Positions 10,294-22,854 are shown, counted from the first letter of the stretch. The stretch: 64,000 nucleotides of DNA from Bostrychus sinensis (GCA_020698575.1 CM036239.1:16462763-16526762); one strand, 5' to 3'. Notes: generated by a model from the sequence alone, not told the origin. Numbers and translations: made by a program.

Positions 10294-11262
10294 ATGACTC
10301 TGAGCTCAGAGATGTCCGATGCGTCCATTCTCTCAGAAGAGACCGATATAGACGTGGTGGGAGAAGGAGAAGATGCCGACACTCACACGCGCTCCTATGT
10401 GGATGAGGTGGCGCAGATGCACGATGGCATCCTCCTGGCCGGCTCCCCTCCTCCGTGTCTGGACAGCCCCACTTCCTCACGGGACAGCTACAAACCAACG
10501 GGCAAGAACACTCTGGTGAAGCCTCCCTACTCCTACATCGCTCTAATCACCATGGCCATCCTACAGAGCCCCAAGAAGAGGCTGACGCTCAGCGAAATCT
10601 GCGACTTCATCAGCAACCGCTTCCCGTACTACCGCGAAAAGTTCCCAGCGTGGCAGAACTCCATCCGCCACAACCTGTCTCTAAACGACTGCTTTGTCAA
10701 GATCCCACGGGAGCCAGGCAATCCGGGCAAGGGAAACTACTGGACGCTGGACCCGGAGTCCGCCGACATGTTCGACAACGGGAGCTTTCTGCGGCGAAGG
10801 AAGCGCTTTAAGCGGCAGCAGGCGCAGGACCTGCTTCGGGACCACAGCACCTTGATCCCGGCCGCGGCATACGGCTACTCACCGTACGGTTGTGGGGGCT
10901 ACGGCCTATCACTGCCGTCCTACCACACTCACTCTGCGCTTCTCGCCTTCCAGCAACAGCAGCACACTGGGACCATGATTCCCGCGCCGTCTTTGATGCC
11001 CACCACCACGGACTTGGCCAGGAGCAGGTTTTACCCCCAGCTCAGCCCTGGTTTGGCCTCCGTGCATAAGACCAGCTCCCCGGCACAACGCTCACCGTTC
11101 TCCATAGAGAGCATAATCGGCGGCTCTCTCAGCCCCTCTAGGACTCCTCCGGTCGCTGTCCCGGTGCTGCCTTCCTCCTTGGGACGCCCGGCCTCGAGTC
11201 AGCCGCAGAGCGTGCCCCCCGGGACCGGCTTTAGCAGATCTGTGAGCGGCACCGGCTGCTAA
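10294..11262 (+). CDS. FOXD1: Forkhead box D1 transcription factor, single exon
   Basis: An intronless ORF of 322 codons, as is usual for FOXD genes. Residues 1-30 are acidic (EETDIDVVGEGEDAD), a conserved FOXD N-terminal motif. The forkhead DNA-binding domain spans about 75-170, starting VKPPYSYIALITMAI, with the recognition helix NSIRHNLSLNDCF (122-134) and basic wing LRRRKRFKRQQ (167-176). FSIESIIG (269-276) is an eh1-type motif that recruits Groucho/TLE corepressors. The ORF is shorter than mammalian FOXD1 (about 465 residues, with low-complexity Ala/Gly/Pro runs). The family is certain from the domain. D1 rather than D2 or D3 rests mainly on the neighbours BTF3, ANKRA2, TMEM174 and FCHO2. 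Mammalian FOXD1 acts in kidney stroma, retina and diencephalon. CpG content is far above the flanks. Confidence 0.95.
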   Translation: MTLSSEMSDASILSEETDIDVVGEGEDADTHTRSYVDEVAQMHDGILLAGSPPPCLDSPTSSRDSYKPTGKNTLVKPPYSYIALITMAILQSPKKRLTLSEICDFISNRFPYYREKFPAWQNSIRHNLSLNDCFVKIPREPGNPGKGNYWTLDPESADMFDNGSFLRRRKRFKRQQAQDLLRDHSTLIPAAAYGYSPYGCGGYGLSLPSYHTHSALLAFQQQQHTGTMIPAPSLMPTTTDLARSRFYPQLSPGLASVHKTSSPAQRSPFSIESIIGGSLSPSRTPPVAVPVLPSSLGRPASSQPQSVPPGTGFSRSVSGTGC

Positions 11263-11728
11263 ATTTCACACAAACTTTATCACGATGCTAAAAAATGAAC
11301 AGCGCGACAAAAACTAAAATCCCTTTGAAGGTAGGAATATTTTTGTATGTTTATTTGATATAGAAACCATGCAGCTGAATGACGGACAAAAACACAAGAT
11401 TTGTGCCTACATTCATGCTGTCCAAGAGGATATTTATGTTGAACTTTTTTGGTATCAACCTATCAACCGACCTTTAAACACAAACATTGTATTTTTTATG
11501 AAGTGATTTTCTTCAGCCACCATTATAGGGCGTCTCAGGATAACAACTTAATTAACAAGTTATAAATGATCACATGTTTAAACTAGGCTGTTTTGTATTT
11601 GTGTCAAACACGTTTTGTTCATTTGGCAAATCAAGACATTTTTTATGTTTTGATTTAAAGTTTGTATCGGGGACATAGAACCTAGTCCTACATTTATAAT
11701 ATGCAGTGTTTGTTTTTTCAGTAATAAA
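11263..11728 (+). terminator. FOXD1: FOXD1 3' UTR and poly(A) signal
   Basis: AT-rich 3' sequence with AATAAA at 11723-11728, about 460 bases past the stop. Further A/T-rich candidate signals occur near 11780-11795, so the exact end is uncertain. Confidence 0.55.
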
Positions 11729-12974
11729 ACATTGAAGATTTTGGCAAATACTGTGTAATTCAAGTGTGATAATTTTACACATTTTAATTAAATAAATTCC
11801 CTAGATTTAAAATGCCCTCTACTTTATCTAATGTGAAGTTAAGGTAGTCTTATACGGTCGCTTATAAGGCCTATACCAACTTCTTAGTTCTAACGAAACA
11901 GGCCTTTTATTGACGCCAAGATATAGAAGTATTGTGTGAAACTGTTTAAAAGTATTGAGTTATCAACTGTGAAACTGCGCTGCTGTAACAAACTGCATTG
12001 TATAATGTACAGTTAAGATGAAGCACTGTATTACGCATCCTTACGCACAAGTGCTCATCCACGTACTATTACCAGAAGTGGACAGAGAGACTCATGGTGG
12101 CCAAGACTTTATTGTCGACTGCTGGTTAGCTCTCAAGAAAACACTCTGAGTCCCAGTAATCTCAACTTTGTACTTTTTTTTTAGATTGTTTAAGTTACTC
12201 TACAAAGGAAAGTTTTTTTGTGTATGTTATTTGGCTTATAATCGCGAACTAAGCCAAGGGAGGTTCAAGAAATGCTTTACTGCGTTAAATAGGCCTACTA
12301 ATACGCCAAATGTTGCGTTTAATTTATGCAGCCTACCGAAATTAAGCTCGAAATGGAGAGTGCATATTATGGAGTATATTATATTTGGGGAGTTTGCTAC
12401 AGTCTGCAAAAAAAACATAGGCCAAATATTAAAATGCTCGTGGTAGAATTGTGCTAATTTACTCACCTCCAAAAGAGGACAGGCTACATTATTATAGACC
12501 TGCGAGAGAGACACCTGCGTCTGCCCAGGACCGCCTGCTGCTGTTATGGCAGACTTAGTCTTTTGAAAATGTCATTGGCTCTGGAAGCCTGCTGCTTTCG
12601 TGACTGGCTGTGTGCACCCATTCACTGCGTGCGTCTGTCTCCACTGGCTCAGAGCAGCGCGTGTAGTAGCAGTTAAATAGTGCTGTGCTTAGTGCCAGTT
12701 CACTAGGCCACGAGAGGACAGCTATTGCGTGATGATGTAACACGCAACGAGGGAGAGGAAGAGACAGACACAAAGTGGAGGGACAGCAGCAGGGAATGGG
12801 GTCAGTGTACTGTACTGACTTGTTGACAAGTAGCCTAAAATATAGACGGAGAAAAGGAGAAGGAGAAAAACGCGTACACCATAAAATAGATGGCTACCCT
12901 AATTCTTTTTTTGAAAATAATTTGGGTCACGTGTGCCTAATTATATAGGCTATTGGCATTTTACAATGCCAAAC

Positions 12975-12975
<1 letters not shown>
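11729..12975. other. Start of the gene desert; GC-richer patch at 12480-12780
   Basis: No gene is supported. 12480-12780 is richer in G+C and CpG than its flanks, contains a TGATGTAA-type site near 12732-12739, and may be a FOXD1-linked regulatory element. This is judged by composition only. Confidence 0.35.

Positions 12976-13040
<65 letters not shown>
12976..13040. repeat. (ATT)n microsatellite
   Basis: About 21 perfect copies of the trinucleotide TTA/ATT. Confidence 0.95.
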
Positions 13041-13041
<1 letters not shown>

Positions 13042-13306
13042 TAAAGCCCATAGCTTTACTTAGCCATCTGCAAATTATTTTTTAGACGTAGGGCAGTCCA
13101 AGCCGGCGCTTATAAATATTCACTTAATAATATCAATTACTCACATAATATATAACACATATATAATATTCGTAAAAAGTAAACAGTAAAAGTCTCTAGA
13201 AACATAAAGCATGCCATATTTTTATAGTAGCCTATAGCCTACAAGGAAATGAATGAATTTATTGATCAGCCGAGACCTAACCCTAACCCTTTTTTAAAAC
13301 CAACCA

Positions 13307-13709
13307 AGGTTTGACATTAACACTAAGCGGCCAAATGCTGGTAGATTTTCATTTTGGCTGGAAACACAAATTCTCCCACTAGCCACTGGTTACATTTTGT
13401 GCACCTATATATCATTAGAGGCTAGGCCTGAATTTCTGTTTCTCTGCTGGAGTGTACACCATTTAGTATATAGAAATTCATCATAATTAAATATTAATTT
13501 AAACAAAATGACATTTAAAAAAAGTGACCCCATATCCACAGAGATACAATTAATTCTGACCAAACCAGTTTTTTTAAATATTTGATAAGTCCCTGTCCAT
13601 ATGTAAAACCAAATTTTACATTACTTTATGTTTGTTGTATAATATAAAAAATGTGCCACAATGGCCAGTGTGCAAAAAAAAAAAAAAAAAAAAGTTAATG
13701 TCAAGCCCT
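13307..13709. mobile_element. Small DNA transposon (MITE), copy 1 of a family
   Basis: The left end AGGTTTGACATTAAC is matched in inverted form by the right end GTTAATGTCAAGCCCT, about 400 bp away. An internal CCCACTAGCCACTG motif recurs in the related element at 58035-58390. There is no ORF. No convincing target duplication was seen, so the superfamily is open; hAT is possible. The right end is preceded by an A-run of about 20. Confidence 0.65.
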
Positions 13710-14256
13710 AAAACCGACTTTAGTCTACCTAAACATCCAGACTGAATCGTTAGGTGACTGTAGAAGAGGCCTGCTATTTATTTTTGTGGGATCCAGCCTA
13801 GTCTTCGTAGGCTACACCTTTACCAGTAGGCCTGCATCTATTGAAGTAATAACCATAACCCTTAGTTTAAAAAATAAAAATAAATAAATAAATAAATAAA
13901 TGCATTTTTTTATGTGTAATATGTAAACATGTATATATAAAATAAGTTACCCCACTAACTACCTGTAAATAAGTTGCAGCAGTTTGGCCAATTAGTTTTA
14001 AATATTTGTTGCCTATATTATTATTATTAGTTGTTGTAGTAGGCCTAGTTATTAATAAAAATATATTAATAATTTGAGTTGGACTTTTTATTTATTTTTA
14101 CTCATTTATACACATGGGTTTACATATATCTTAATCTTTTGGATCATTATCGTGCTGTATGCTGTATGCTGCCGTTCAAAGAGCTTTTTAAGAAACGTCA
14201 AGGATCATGTGGGCATCAACCTTCTTGAGCATGACTGAAGCTCAATTTATCCTGCT

Positions 14257-14269
14257 GGGTCACAGGTCA
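14257..14269. promoter_or_regulatory. DR1 nuclear receptor half-site pair
   Basis: GGGTCA-C-AGGTCA is a direct repeat with one-base spacing, the consensus for HNF4, RXR or PPAR/RXR-type dimers. It lies 3 kb downstream of FOXD1 in a non-repetitive stretch (14120-14340). Occupancy is unknown. Confidence 0.45.
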
Positions 14270-14367
14270 CAAGGAGAGGGTCGAAAGCACAACGCTCCAT
14301 AAAAGACACTGGTCTGGCCTCGGTGTTGTGACTACTGTGAAATAAGTTGGTACATTGCTCTCTCCAT

Positions 14368-14390
14368 TTATATATATATATATATATATT
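14368..14390. repeat. Short (TA)n microsatellite
   Basis: About 10 dinucleotide copies. Confidence 0.85.
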
Positions 14391-15126
14391 CTCTGAATTT
14401 AAGTTGAACACGTATAAAACTGACTGAATGTGCTTGTTAGCTTGGAAATGGCTCTAACTGAACACAATAAGTTGCACTTATAGACTTCTTTTTGTATTTA
14501 TTAATAAATAAATAAATACTAAAGAAGCTCAAATAATATCAGTAGATATAAAGTAATATTACAATTCTACAATTCATACAATATTTATATATTTTGCTGC
14601 ATATTTTTAATGAACATAAAAAATATAGAACAAACATGTATATGTTCAACAAACAAATTCAAATTTTGAATAGTCTTTTTTGTTGGATCAGCATCCATTA
14701 CTCTTAAAGCTTAGTTTACAGTTAATAGCACATTAATTTGTTCAAATTAAAAATGCCATTTTTTATCATTCTTATCTTCAAAGTGAACTGCATACCAAAA
14801 TAGTTACAAAACCCGAGCAATTAAAAAAGGGGAGTAGAGAATAAAGTATAGTATAAGAGTGAATACCTCCCAGGGACGAATCTCTCCATCTGCTAATAGC
14901 ACAAGCATGAAGAGTTGCTACACTTATCCCATCTCTTTAAAAGGAGCTCCGTTTTCCACCCCATTAAAAAGTTTGGGAATTAATGCCACCCTTGAATACT
15001 GGGCTAATTAGAGGCTGCTCAGCAGCATAAGGACCTGCTGCACTAGAGTGCACTGTGTGCTTTTGTTGTTATTGTTTTGCTCTGTCTTTTTCTGAGCCAT
15101 TACCATATTCTTTATGATGAAATCTC

Positions 15127-15270
15127 CTTCTTTCTTTCTTTCTTTCTTTTCTTTCTTTCTTTCTTTTCTTTCTTTCTTTCTTTCTTTTTTTCTTTCTTTC
15201 TTTTGTTCTTTCTTTCTTTATTTTTGTCTTTCTTTCTTTCTTCTGATGATGGTGATGATAATGATGATGA
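15127..15270. repeat. (TTTC)n microsatellite with adjoining GAT-rich tract
   Basis: Interrupted tetranucleotide CTTT/TTTC units run to about 15241, followed by an imperfect GAT/GATGAT tract to 15270. Long reading frames on both strands here are products of the repeat. Confidence 0.95.
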
Positions 15271-15299
15271 TAACTTGGCTGTAGAGCAGATGAACACAT

Positions 15300-18200
15300 A
15301 AAGAGTTGTCCAGTTGCAGTATCAGATGAGATGCTGTGAGTGCAGTCAGACAGAGGTCTTAAAGACTCATCGCCACACCACACTCCAGGCAAGCCTTGGA
15401 GAAACACAAACCTTTCATCACTTCATGAGGTGCAAGCATATGCGTCCTTGCATATAATTTATTTAGCTGAAGACTTACTTTCGAGGGTGTTTTTATTTGT
15501 TCTATATCTTGCCTGTCTCACCTCAGTGTGAACTTACAGATCCAGGATCTGTTGAAAATTATTTAGCTGCCTCTCACTGCATTTTTCACTTTTTTAGCCT
15601 GCACTTGTTTGCTTTGGCATGCTATCCGCTCATACAAACAACTGGGGCCATTCTTATCCATCACTCTTGTGCAGAATGTGATGATAAAATAACAGACAGC
15701 CTGAAACAAACCATTTGTTAGAGCACAATTTATTATTCTGTCTACTTGAAACAAAGTACAGAGGTTACCTCGACATCTCCTACTTAGGTTACAAAAATAA
15801 ATACAACCAAAAATTGGCTGTGTAAAGCCACGGCAAACAGTTGGAAAGTCCTCCAAAGTCCTGGTCAAAGATGTATGAGTCCAGCAGCTGTGTGATGTCA
15901 CCGCTACATCCGATGACTGTTTGCATCCTACACATCATTAAGCATAATCACATTACAGTGGAAATGTAGTGCCAGAGAAATGCAGCCTGTGACTACCAGC
16001 TTCAGACCTGATTAGTTACATGCAATAACGCCTTTTGGTCATAAACACTTCATCGAGCTCAAGCAGCCCGTTCATCATCATGACACCAACAGGTAATCCA
16101 AACCAGTGGCTAAAGCTGACATAGGGCAGGAGCCAAACATTTCCTTTAAGCAGTGCCCGCACAGACTACCAGCGCCCCTCACAGCGGACCCAGTGACTAC
16201 AGGGACCGTGGACCAGTAAACCACTTTCATAGATGTGTGTGTGTGCAGAAGAAGACATGTAGTGGCAGTGCTGTGGTAGTCCCAGATTTAAAACTTCAGT
16301 CTGCATCCTCTGCATTATGTCATCAGTTCCACAATGACGATGCCTTTGTCAGCACTGGAAGCCACCCATGTAGGCCCATTCACTCCACACACTGCGGTGG
16401 AATATACTGCCCTCCCCTCTCCACCCCCTTTAATCCCTCCCTGTTTGTATATTTCTTTTCCTCCATCCTCCCCTCTCTACAGCTCACCGCCTCATTGAAT
16501 CAACCACAAAGTGTCTATGGCACATGACTGGGTTCTCTAAAGGGAGCGAAGCATCTGATTTGTGGGGTTGAGACACCTCTCTTATTATCCTTATGTCTTC
16601 ACAGGCTTTTGGAAGAAATCCAAAATCTGTCTTGAGGCAGACATCAATATCTGACAGACATGCTCCACTCACAGCAACATACTGACCCACAATTACATCC
16701 AGATACCGTATCAAATAAACACTCCTACCCTTTGCCAAAATGCAAGCCACATAAAAGGCAAAACTATGACCTTCTGCAACATATTAAAGATGTTAGCTTG
16801 AATTTCCTGATCGCACATTTTATACATTATGTATGACACTGTTGAGGTGAAGAAAATCCCAGGGCAGACACTCTAGACAATTTGACTCATACTTAAAAAT
16901 TGAAAGAGGGAAATGCAGAAGGAACAATTTAGTGATAACTTACTTGTGTGTCTGCATGTGTAGCCAATCACGTTTTGTGGAACACTGACAACTATGACCG
17001 ATGATGGTGTCAGTCCTTCTTGTCTATTCTCGCTATTCTTTTGTTTCTGTTCCCTTGTCCAGACTACATTTGGCTTATTTACTGTACATTTACTGTCTTT
17101 TAACTGTCTAATTGTAAAATGATTGATTTCATTTTAGTTGATACATCCTCTTGAGATGGTAAGAGACTTCCTGTTTCCTGTCACAACATCTTCAGGGGCC
17201 CCTATCAAAGTATAACCTGACTGTAGGGGGTGTCCAGCGGCCCCTTCAGGGTGGTCAACCCTTTTGATTTGGAGCGGATCTCGGCTGGATCCGTTAAGTG
17301 TTTCCACTGACAGGTAACAGGATCCATATTCAGGACACACCAGGGTGCTGCAGACCTGCTGAAATGCATCCTACCTCCACTGTTAGCACAAGCTAAATTT
17401 ACCCGTTCAAATTCAATGATGTGCTGTTGTGAAGCTAAATATACATTAGCGAGTAATCTAAAAGCTGCACTCCTCTTTTAAAATAAATGGTACCAGTTCA
17501 CAAGAACAGTAAAGTGTCATTTTGTCTGTTTACTAAAAAATATAATCCGAACATAGACCAGTTGAATGTATCACTCTTTTTATTGGTAATGCTAAAAGTG
17601 CCACACTTACGAATCCATTTTGCCCTCTTGTACATAGCAGAGCTGCAAAAGTGGCTTTTACACACCCACATAGCCTCAGAGCACACACACTTCTGAATGT
17701 GAACACCAACACTAATTACCACAGTGACAGAGCAGTAATTCAGAGCCATTACTGAGGAAGCTGACTTTGGTTCAGGTCCATTTGCTCCGTGTCATCCTCT
17801 CTCTGTATGTCCAGTGATTTGTATGAATCTATGGTCTCTGTCAATGGGGGCAGGGTAATAGCCTAATATAAATGTTTCTTTCAGTGCCTAACAAGCCTCA
17901 AAACCTTAACAGACAGAAATGTGCTAATTGCGCCACTACTTTGAAACTCTTCTATCTGTATGGAAATGGAAACTGGATTGTAGTGAAAAATGTATGTTGT
18001 GTAACCTGCATAAATGACCAGAGAACTTTGTAATCAGAAATTTAACAAGAGACCATGATATTGTGAAGACAAAGTGGGACACAGTGGGACAGCGGTGCAC
18101 TTCTGTTGTTTTTCAGAAGCCTAACTGATTGATTGATAATGTCCAGCTTTACACTTTCAGAAAAAAACTCAAAACAACAAAAAACAAAAACAAAAAAAAC

Positions 18201-18560
18201 AAAAAACAAACAAAAACAAAAAAACAGAAAATGTCCTTCAATCAAAATCTCAAAAAAAAAAAAAATCTAAAAAAAAAATGAATTGAACAATACTGTTTTT
18301 AGTGGCAATTTTGTTGTGCTGACAGAAAATACATGTAAAATATAATTACAGAACATTGCTTCAAATATCTACTGTAATTAGTGTTTTGTTTAGTTTTTTT
18401 TTTCTGGTGAGGGGACATGCAGTGCCACAGAATAAAAATCTCTGCATCTGACCTGTGCTGCTTTTGATTTGTTTCAATAATAAATCTCTAAACTATTGTG
18501 CTAATATATATTTGTCTGTGATCTTCTTGAACTTGTTCATGTAAAGTTTGCCTCAAATTC
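15300..18560. other. Gene desert, no gene supported
   Basis: Mostly unique-looking AT-rich sequence. 16140-16500 is somewhat GC-richer. 18160-18270 is an A-rich low-complexity block (CAAAA-type). No coding exon, RNA gene or clear transposon was recognised. Confidence 0.4.
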
Positions 18561-18566
18561 AATTTT

Positions 18567-18830
18567 ATTTATTTATTTATTTACTTTTATTTAAGCAGGA
18601 AAATCCCACTGAGGTTGACAATCTCTTTTGCAGGGGAGTCCTGGCCCCATTACGGACCTCTTGTATGTTTTTAGTGGTAGGGGAAACCGGCACACAGAGG
18701 AAACCTACACAGACACGGGGAAAACATGCAAACTCCACACAGAAAGGCCCCAGACAGTCCAGGTGTCAAACCTGGGTCCTTCTTACTGTGAGGCAGGAGG
18801 GCTAACTTCTATGCCACCATGCGGTCCTGT
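18567..18830 (-). mobile_element. tRNA-derived SINE
   Basis: Read on the minus strand, the head has an A-box-like TGGCATAG (18816-18809) and a B-box-like GGTTTGACACC (18772-18762), the two internal pol III promoter elements of a tRNA. The body includes the ACATGCAAACTCCACACAG block that I recognise from abundant teleost SINEs. The tail toward 18567 is T/A-rich (TTTA repeats). Precise family not named. Confidence 0.75.
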
Positions 18831-18839
18831 GTGTTTCCT

Positions 18840-20290
18840 TATTTTTGTTCAGGGGTTTTGTCCACCAGCAACTCGTGAGTCCCAAACACCAAACATGAAG
18901 AAATTCTGGGAAAGATTTAATTAATTTTTTTTTTATTATTATCTCAAGTTCAAGTTCATATCATTGATTCAGCACACGTATTTCAAACAAATATTTATTT
19001 TCATTGTAATGATTATTATGATGATGTATTACAATGTAATATTCTAATTTTGTGACATACTGAATTTGGCATTTTCAATTACTGTAAACCATAATCATTA
19101 CAATTAAAATTTAACATTTCACTCTGTGTGTACTGAATCTATATTACACATGATTCACTTTGAATTGTATTACTAAAATCTATTGACTTGTCCATTATTT
19201 GAATTTTATTGTAATGTGCCTGTATATTGTAAAACCTTGACACAAGTTTAAAAATATTTATACAATTCATATATATAAATAAATTGTAATATGACCTTTC
19301 CCAGTCTAAACCAATAATCAGTAGCAGTGCAAAGCCTTGGTGAGCCTTTCCCTTCATTCTTTGGCAATGTATTGCTCTAGTGCAGCATAAGAAATGCTTC
19401 CTCCTTGTCTTTGGCTGTCTGGGGCCTCTGCGTTTGGTGACCTCTCATCAGTGGGAGGGGTCCAACTGGTGACCCCGGTATTCCCTGCATCCCCGGCCCA
19501 ACCACAGCAAAATGTGGGCTATTCATGAGTGTGTGTTTATCTTAGTGATGCTCCACAGGGAAAGATTGGTATCCACTGCCATTTTATGGAGCCTGGGGGG
19601 CAGCAGAAGAGAAAGCAATTGAAGCATTTAACTCCTCACACACAATAACATCTCTAATCAGCCTCTGCATTGTTTGTTTTCTTTGCACTCTTTATTAAAA
19701 TGACACACCTGATTCTAGATGTTGTCACTTCTTTCTTTCAGCAGCACACCTTTTGGCTACATAGGAGGAGGATTGAAGAATAACACAAGCTTTCACTCTC
19801 TCATGCTGCCTTAGACAAACATACAGTGGAGGCGCACCCACCATGAGCAAGTGGCCTGGAGAAGAAGTGTTGAAGTATGTCTTACAACGTTTCGCCAAAT
19901 GAACCTTGAAGTTATTTAGCCTCTTTGGAACCAAGCATCTGGATCCCCCCCTAAACCCCTCACCTCATGGGCCCCCACCTTAGGAACTCACTATAGGACA
20001 GGGGCAGAGTCAGGCGAGATGCTGCGTACACCATTGTTTTTACAGCTGAAGCTAGTGAAGGTGTTTGGCTTGAGCTTAGAACAATTGATCTGCATTTCTT
20101 ATACTCATCTCATTTCAAAGCTAATGGGGAAAAGTAGTGGTCAGTCATTTGAACTGACACCATGTGAGCACTATGTCTTTTATATTTTTAGATACATACA
20201 GAGGTAAGTTTTGTTAATCACTAATCTTTGCCAAAAACATCACTCTGTATTTTCTCCAGTTCATCAATGGGTCAAAGTTCAAATGAAAGA
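18840..20290. other. Gene desert; possible conserved block at 19370-19720
   Basis: The first part is very AT-rich. 19370-19720 is non-repetitive, of balanced composition and lacks ORFs, the look of a noncoding regulatory element. No specific motif is claimed. Confidence 0.3.
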
Positions 20291-20296
20291 TATCTC

Positions 20297-20875
20297 TTCT
20301 AGTTCTAGTAAAAGTAGACTCATTCTTCAAGGCAGGTGAAAGTGTTATTACTTTTTAAATAAAATACTTTCTAAATACATTTAACAGTACTTACTTTTTT
20401 GGTGGAAATATTGTAGTAGTTGAAGTTAATTTTACAGTCAATACTTCTTTACTTAATTAATGATACAGTTGACTAGTTTACTTCTACTTGAATATTATTT
20501 TCAGTACTGTGGTTGAGTATAGTAAAATATACTTTTAAATATGTAGAAAAAATAGGTAAATGAGTAAATGTGGAGGAAAAGTAATGTTTTAAAGTCCTCT
20601 AGAGTAAAAAATATTTACTTACTCTTGGCAAAGTATGTAGCACACTCAGCTCACAACAAGGAGGTGAATGTCAGGGCTTGTAGTGTACTAATAGTAAAAA
20701 AGTAGAAGTACCATCAGAAAAGTAATTAGTACTTAAGTAAACTACATTCAATACCAATACTTTTGCTCACTTTTACTCAAGCAATATTTTGTCTACTACT
20801 CACTTACTACTGGAATAATACAGTATTATCTGGGGTAACAGTACTTATACCTGAGTACAGACCTTGAGTACTTCT
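20297..20875. mobile_element. Degenerate copy of the ACTTTTACTTRAGTA repeat family
   Basis: Dense in AGTAAAAGTA, TTTACTTCTACTTG, GTACTTAAGTA and CTTTTACTCAAG motifs, the same vocabulary as the better-preserved element at 50188-50762. The ends are too worn to define. The A+T bias and motif density set it off from both flanks. Confidence 0.5.
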
Positions 20876-20879
20876 TTGA

Positions 20880-22370
20880 TCTCTGGTCATTGGTAAGATA
20901 GTCACTGTTTGTGAGTTGATACACACTGCGTCTACAATAAAATGATATAAAGGCTGTAAGTCAACAGAGAAAAGTGTATATCTGCGATAAATTTGTGAGA
21001 AAAAAACAACTACAGTTAAAAATGCAGAAAATCTACATTGTGCAACCATGTAATGTGTAACATGCAATTAAATCATAAACATGGACATTTTGGTATTTTC
21101 AATGCATTTTGCAACCCCTGGTTTGAAGTGAAGTGCTCTAAACTACAAAGCCCAGGCTGATCCATTACTGTACAGTAGAGAGTTTTTTAAGTCTATGTTT
21201 AAAAGGATCATTACAGATAATCTCCACCTTGTGCCATTCCATTAATTGCATGTCCTCTCTGTCCTTCACTGCTGTGTGGATTTCAGCCTCATACACGCAG
21301 CAGTGATGCCTACACAGAAAAAAACACAAACTAATTAAACACTTGAGCTGTGATTGAGGACTGAATTCACTTTCATGTTTTTTTTTTTTATTTATTTTTT
21401 TTACAATGTACAAAATCATGCACATTATAATGCTTTAGTGTGTAGTTTTATCTGTTTGTTGTGCAAGTAATTAAGTAAACATGCATTTGTATAAAACTGT
21501 TATATGTTACGGATACAGCAAAGATTTAAATAATACCACTACAAGAAACCAATCAACTTCAAAATCTAAGAATTTAGGTGATTTTCAAACAAACATCAAT
21601 GAAAATAGACTTTACACGTGCAGGTCATTTCTTGCACACTGCCATTGCAATGTATTTTACAAGCCTGCTATCTTTAGTTCCTTGGGAATATCACAAGAAT
21701 GCCGAAACGAGCCACTTCCATAAAACTGCTGCTATAGTGCTCCCACTTCGAGGTTTCTGGCTTGAGCATGACATGAGCAATTATAATTTACTTTAAATTC
21801 ATGATTGTGTCTATACCAAGTAGCACCCTTCAAAGCTTTTAACGTATAAAACTTTTTTTTTCAGTGTTGCCAAAGCCATGACCTCATGCTGCAATTTTAG
21901 TCTAATTCTATTTCGGGGAAAACTCAACAGAGCAGGCTTTTGATTCAAGTCCTAAAAGGTTAAGAAACTACCACTGGTTAATGGTAGAGGTAAGGATGCT
22001 TAAGAAAATACAGATCACATTTTGACCTTCTTTACTTCCTTTTTCAATTGCAGCTCTCAATCATTTTCCCCTAAAGAGCTGGCAGCATGTGTTTTCATTT
22101 ATGAGAAATGACTGTGGGAGTTTTCTGCACTTTTTTCCAAAGAGAGTCACAGTATTTAACAAAACGAGTACATTTTTACAAATGACTTCTAAAAAACAGT
22201 GGAAATCAGGTGAGTGGGGAATGGCAGTTGTGTCCCTCCTGGTTGTATGAAGCAGAGGAAGTGTGAGTGTTTTGGCCCAGAGGTGATGGTGGTGGGTGAA
22301 CTATCAGAGCTGTGAGGTGTGTGGGCGTCTGGCTGTCAGTCTGCTGTAACTGATTCAGTCGTAATGAACA
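20880..22370. other. Gene desert; unclassified
   Basis: No gene supported. 22190-22480 is GC-richer and unique-looking and contains the NFI-type palindrome listed separately. Confidence 0.35.
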
Positions 22371-22377
22371 TGATCAG

Positions 22378-22390
22378 TGGCACTTTGCCA
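22378..22390. promoter_or_regulatory. Full palindromic NFI-type site
   Basis: TGGC-ACTTT-GCCA fits the NFI dimer consensus with its five-base spacer. It lies inside a perfect 9-bp inverted repeat with a 3-base spacer (22374-22394). Confidence 0.4.
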
Positions 22391-22854
22391 CTGAGCACAG
22401 AGCTGCTGGCAAATCATCCACTAACTACAACTACCCAGTCCAAAGGCGCCAAAGAAGACAAAGCTCCAGAAATGCAATGATGTAACAGACTGCAGTGCTC
22501 CCCCTTATTCCAAAAACATTACCAACGCCTTACTATTGCCAAATCATATCCATAATTTCACAATATGTAGCTCTTCATCGGCTTCTCCTACTCTTCATTG
22601 GTATTTTTCATTCATTCAACACTGGCCATTCCTCTTATCATGGAAAAGATGAAGTCCCTCCCTGACCCAGGCCAGATTTATCTTGTACTCTGGATAACAT
22701 AAACCTTATTTTCATTTGTGTCTGCAGTGTAACAGCAACAACACCAATATAAGACCAATAACTTTAACAAAAGAAGACACAGTTTTAGAAGGAATAAAAA
22801 TGTAAAGCTATTAAAGATTAACTACAATATATATGATAATCCAGCCAAAGGGGT

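Noticed and set aside
10003..10811. Several reading frames overlapping FOXD1 in other frames
   Set aside because: They are shadows of the GC-rich FOXD1 exon and lack homology.
13276..13290. CCTAACCCTAACCCT, telomere-like
   Set aside because: Only about two and a half units; too short to call an interstitial telomeric site.
15069..15407. Long Lys/Arg-rich and Phe/Ser-rich reading frames
   Set aside because: They are translations of the TTTC microsatellite.
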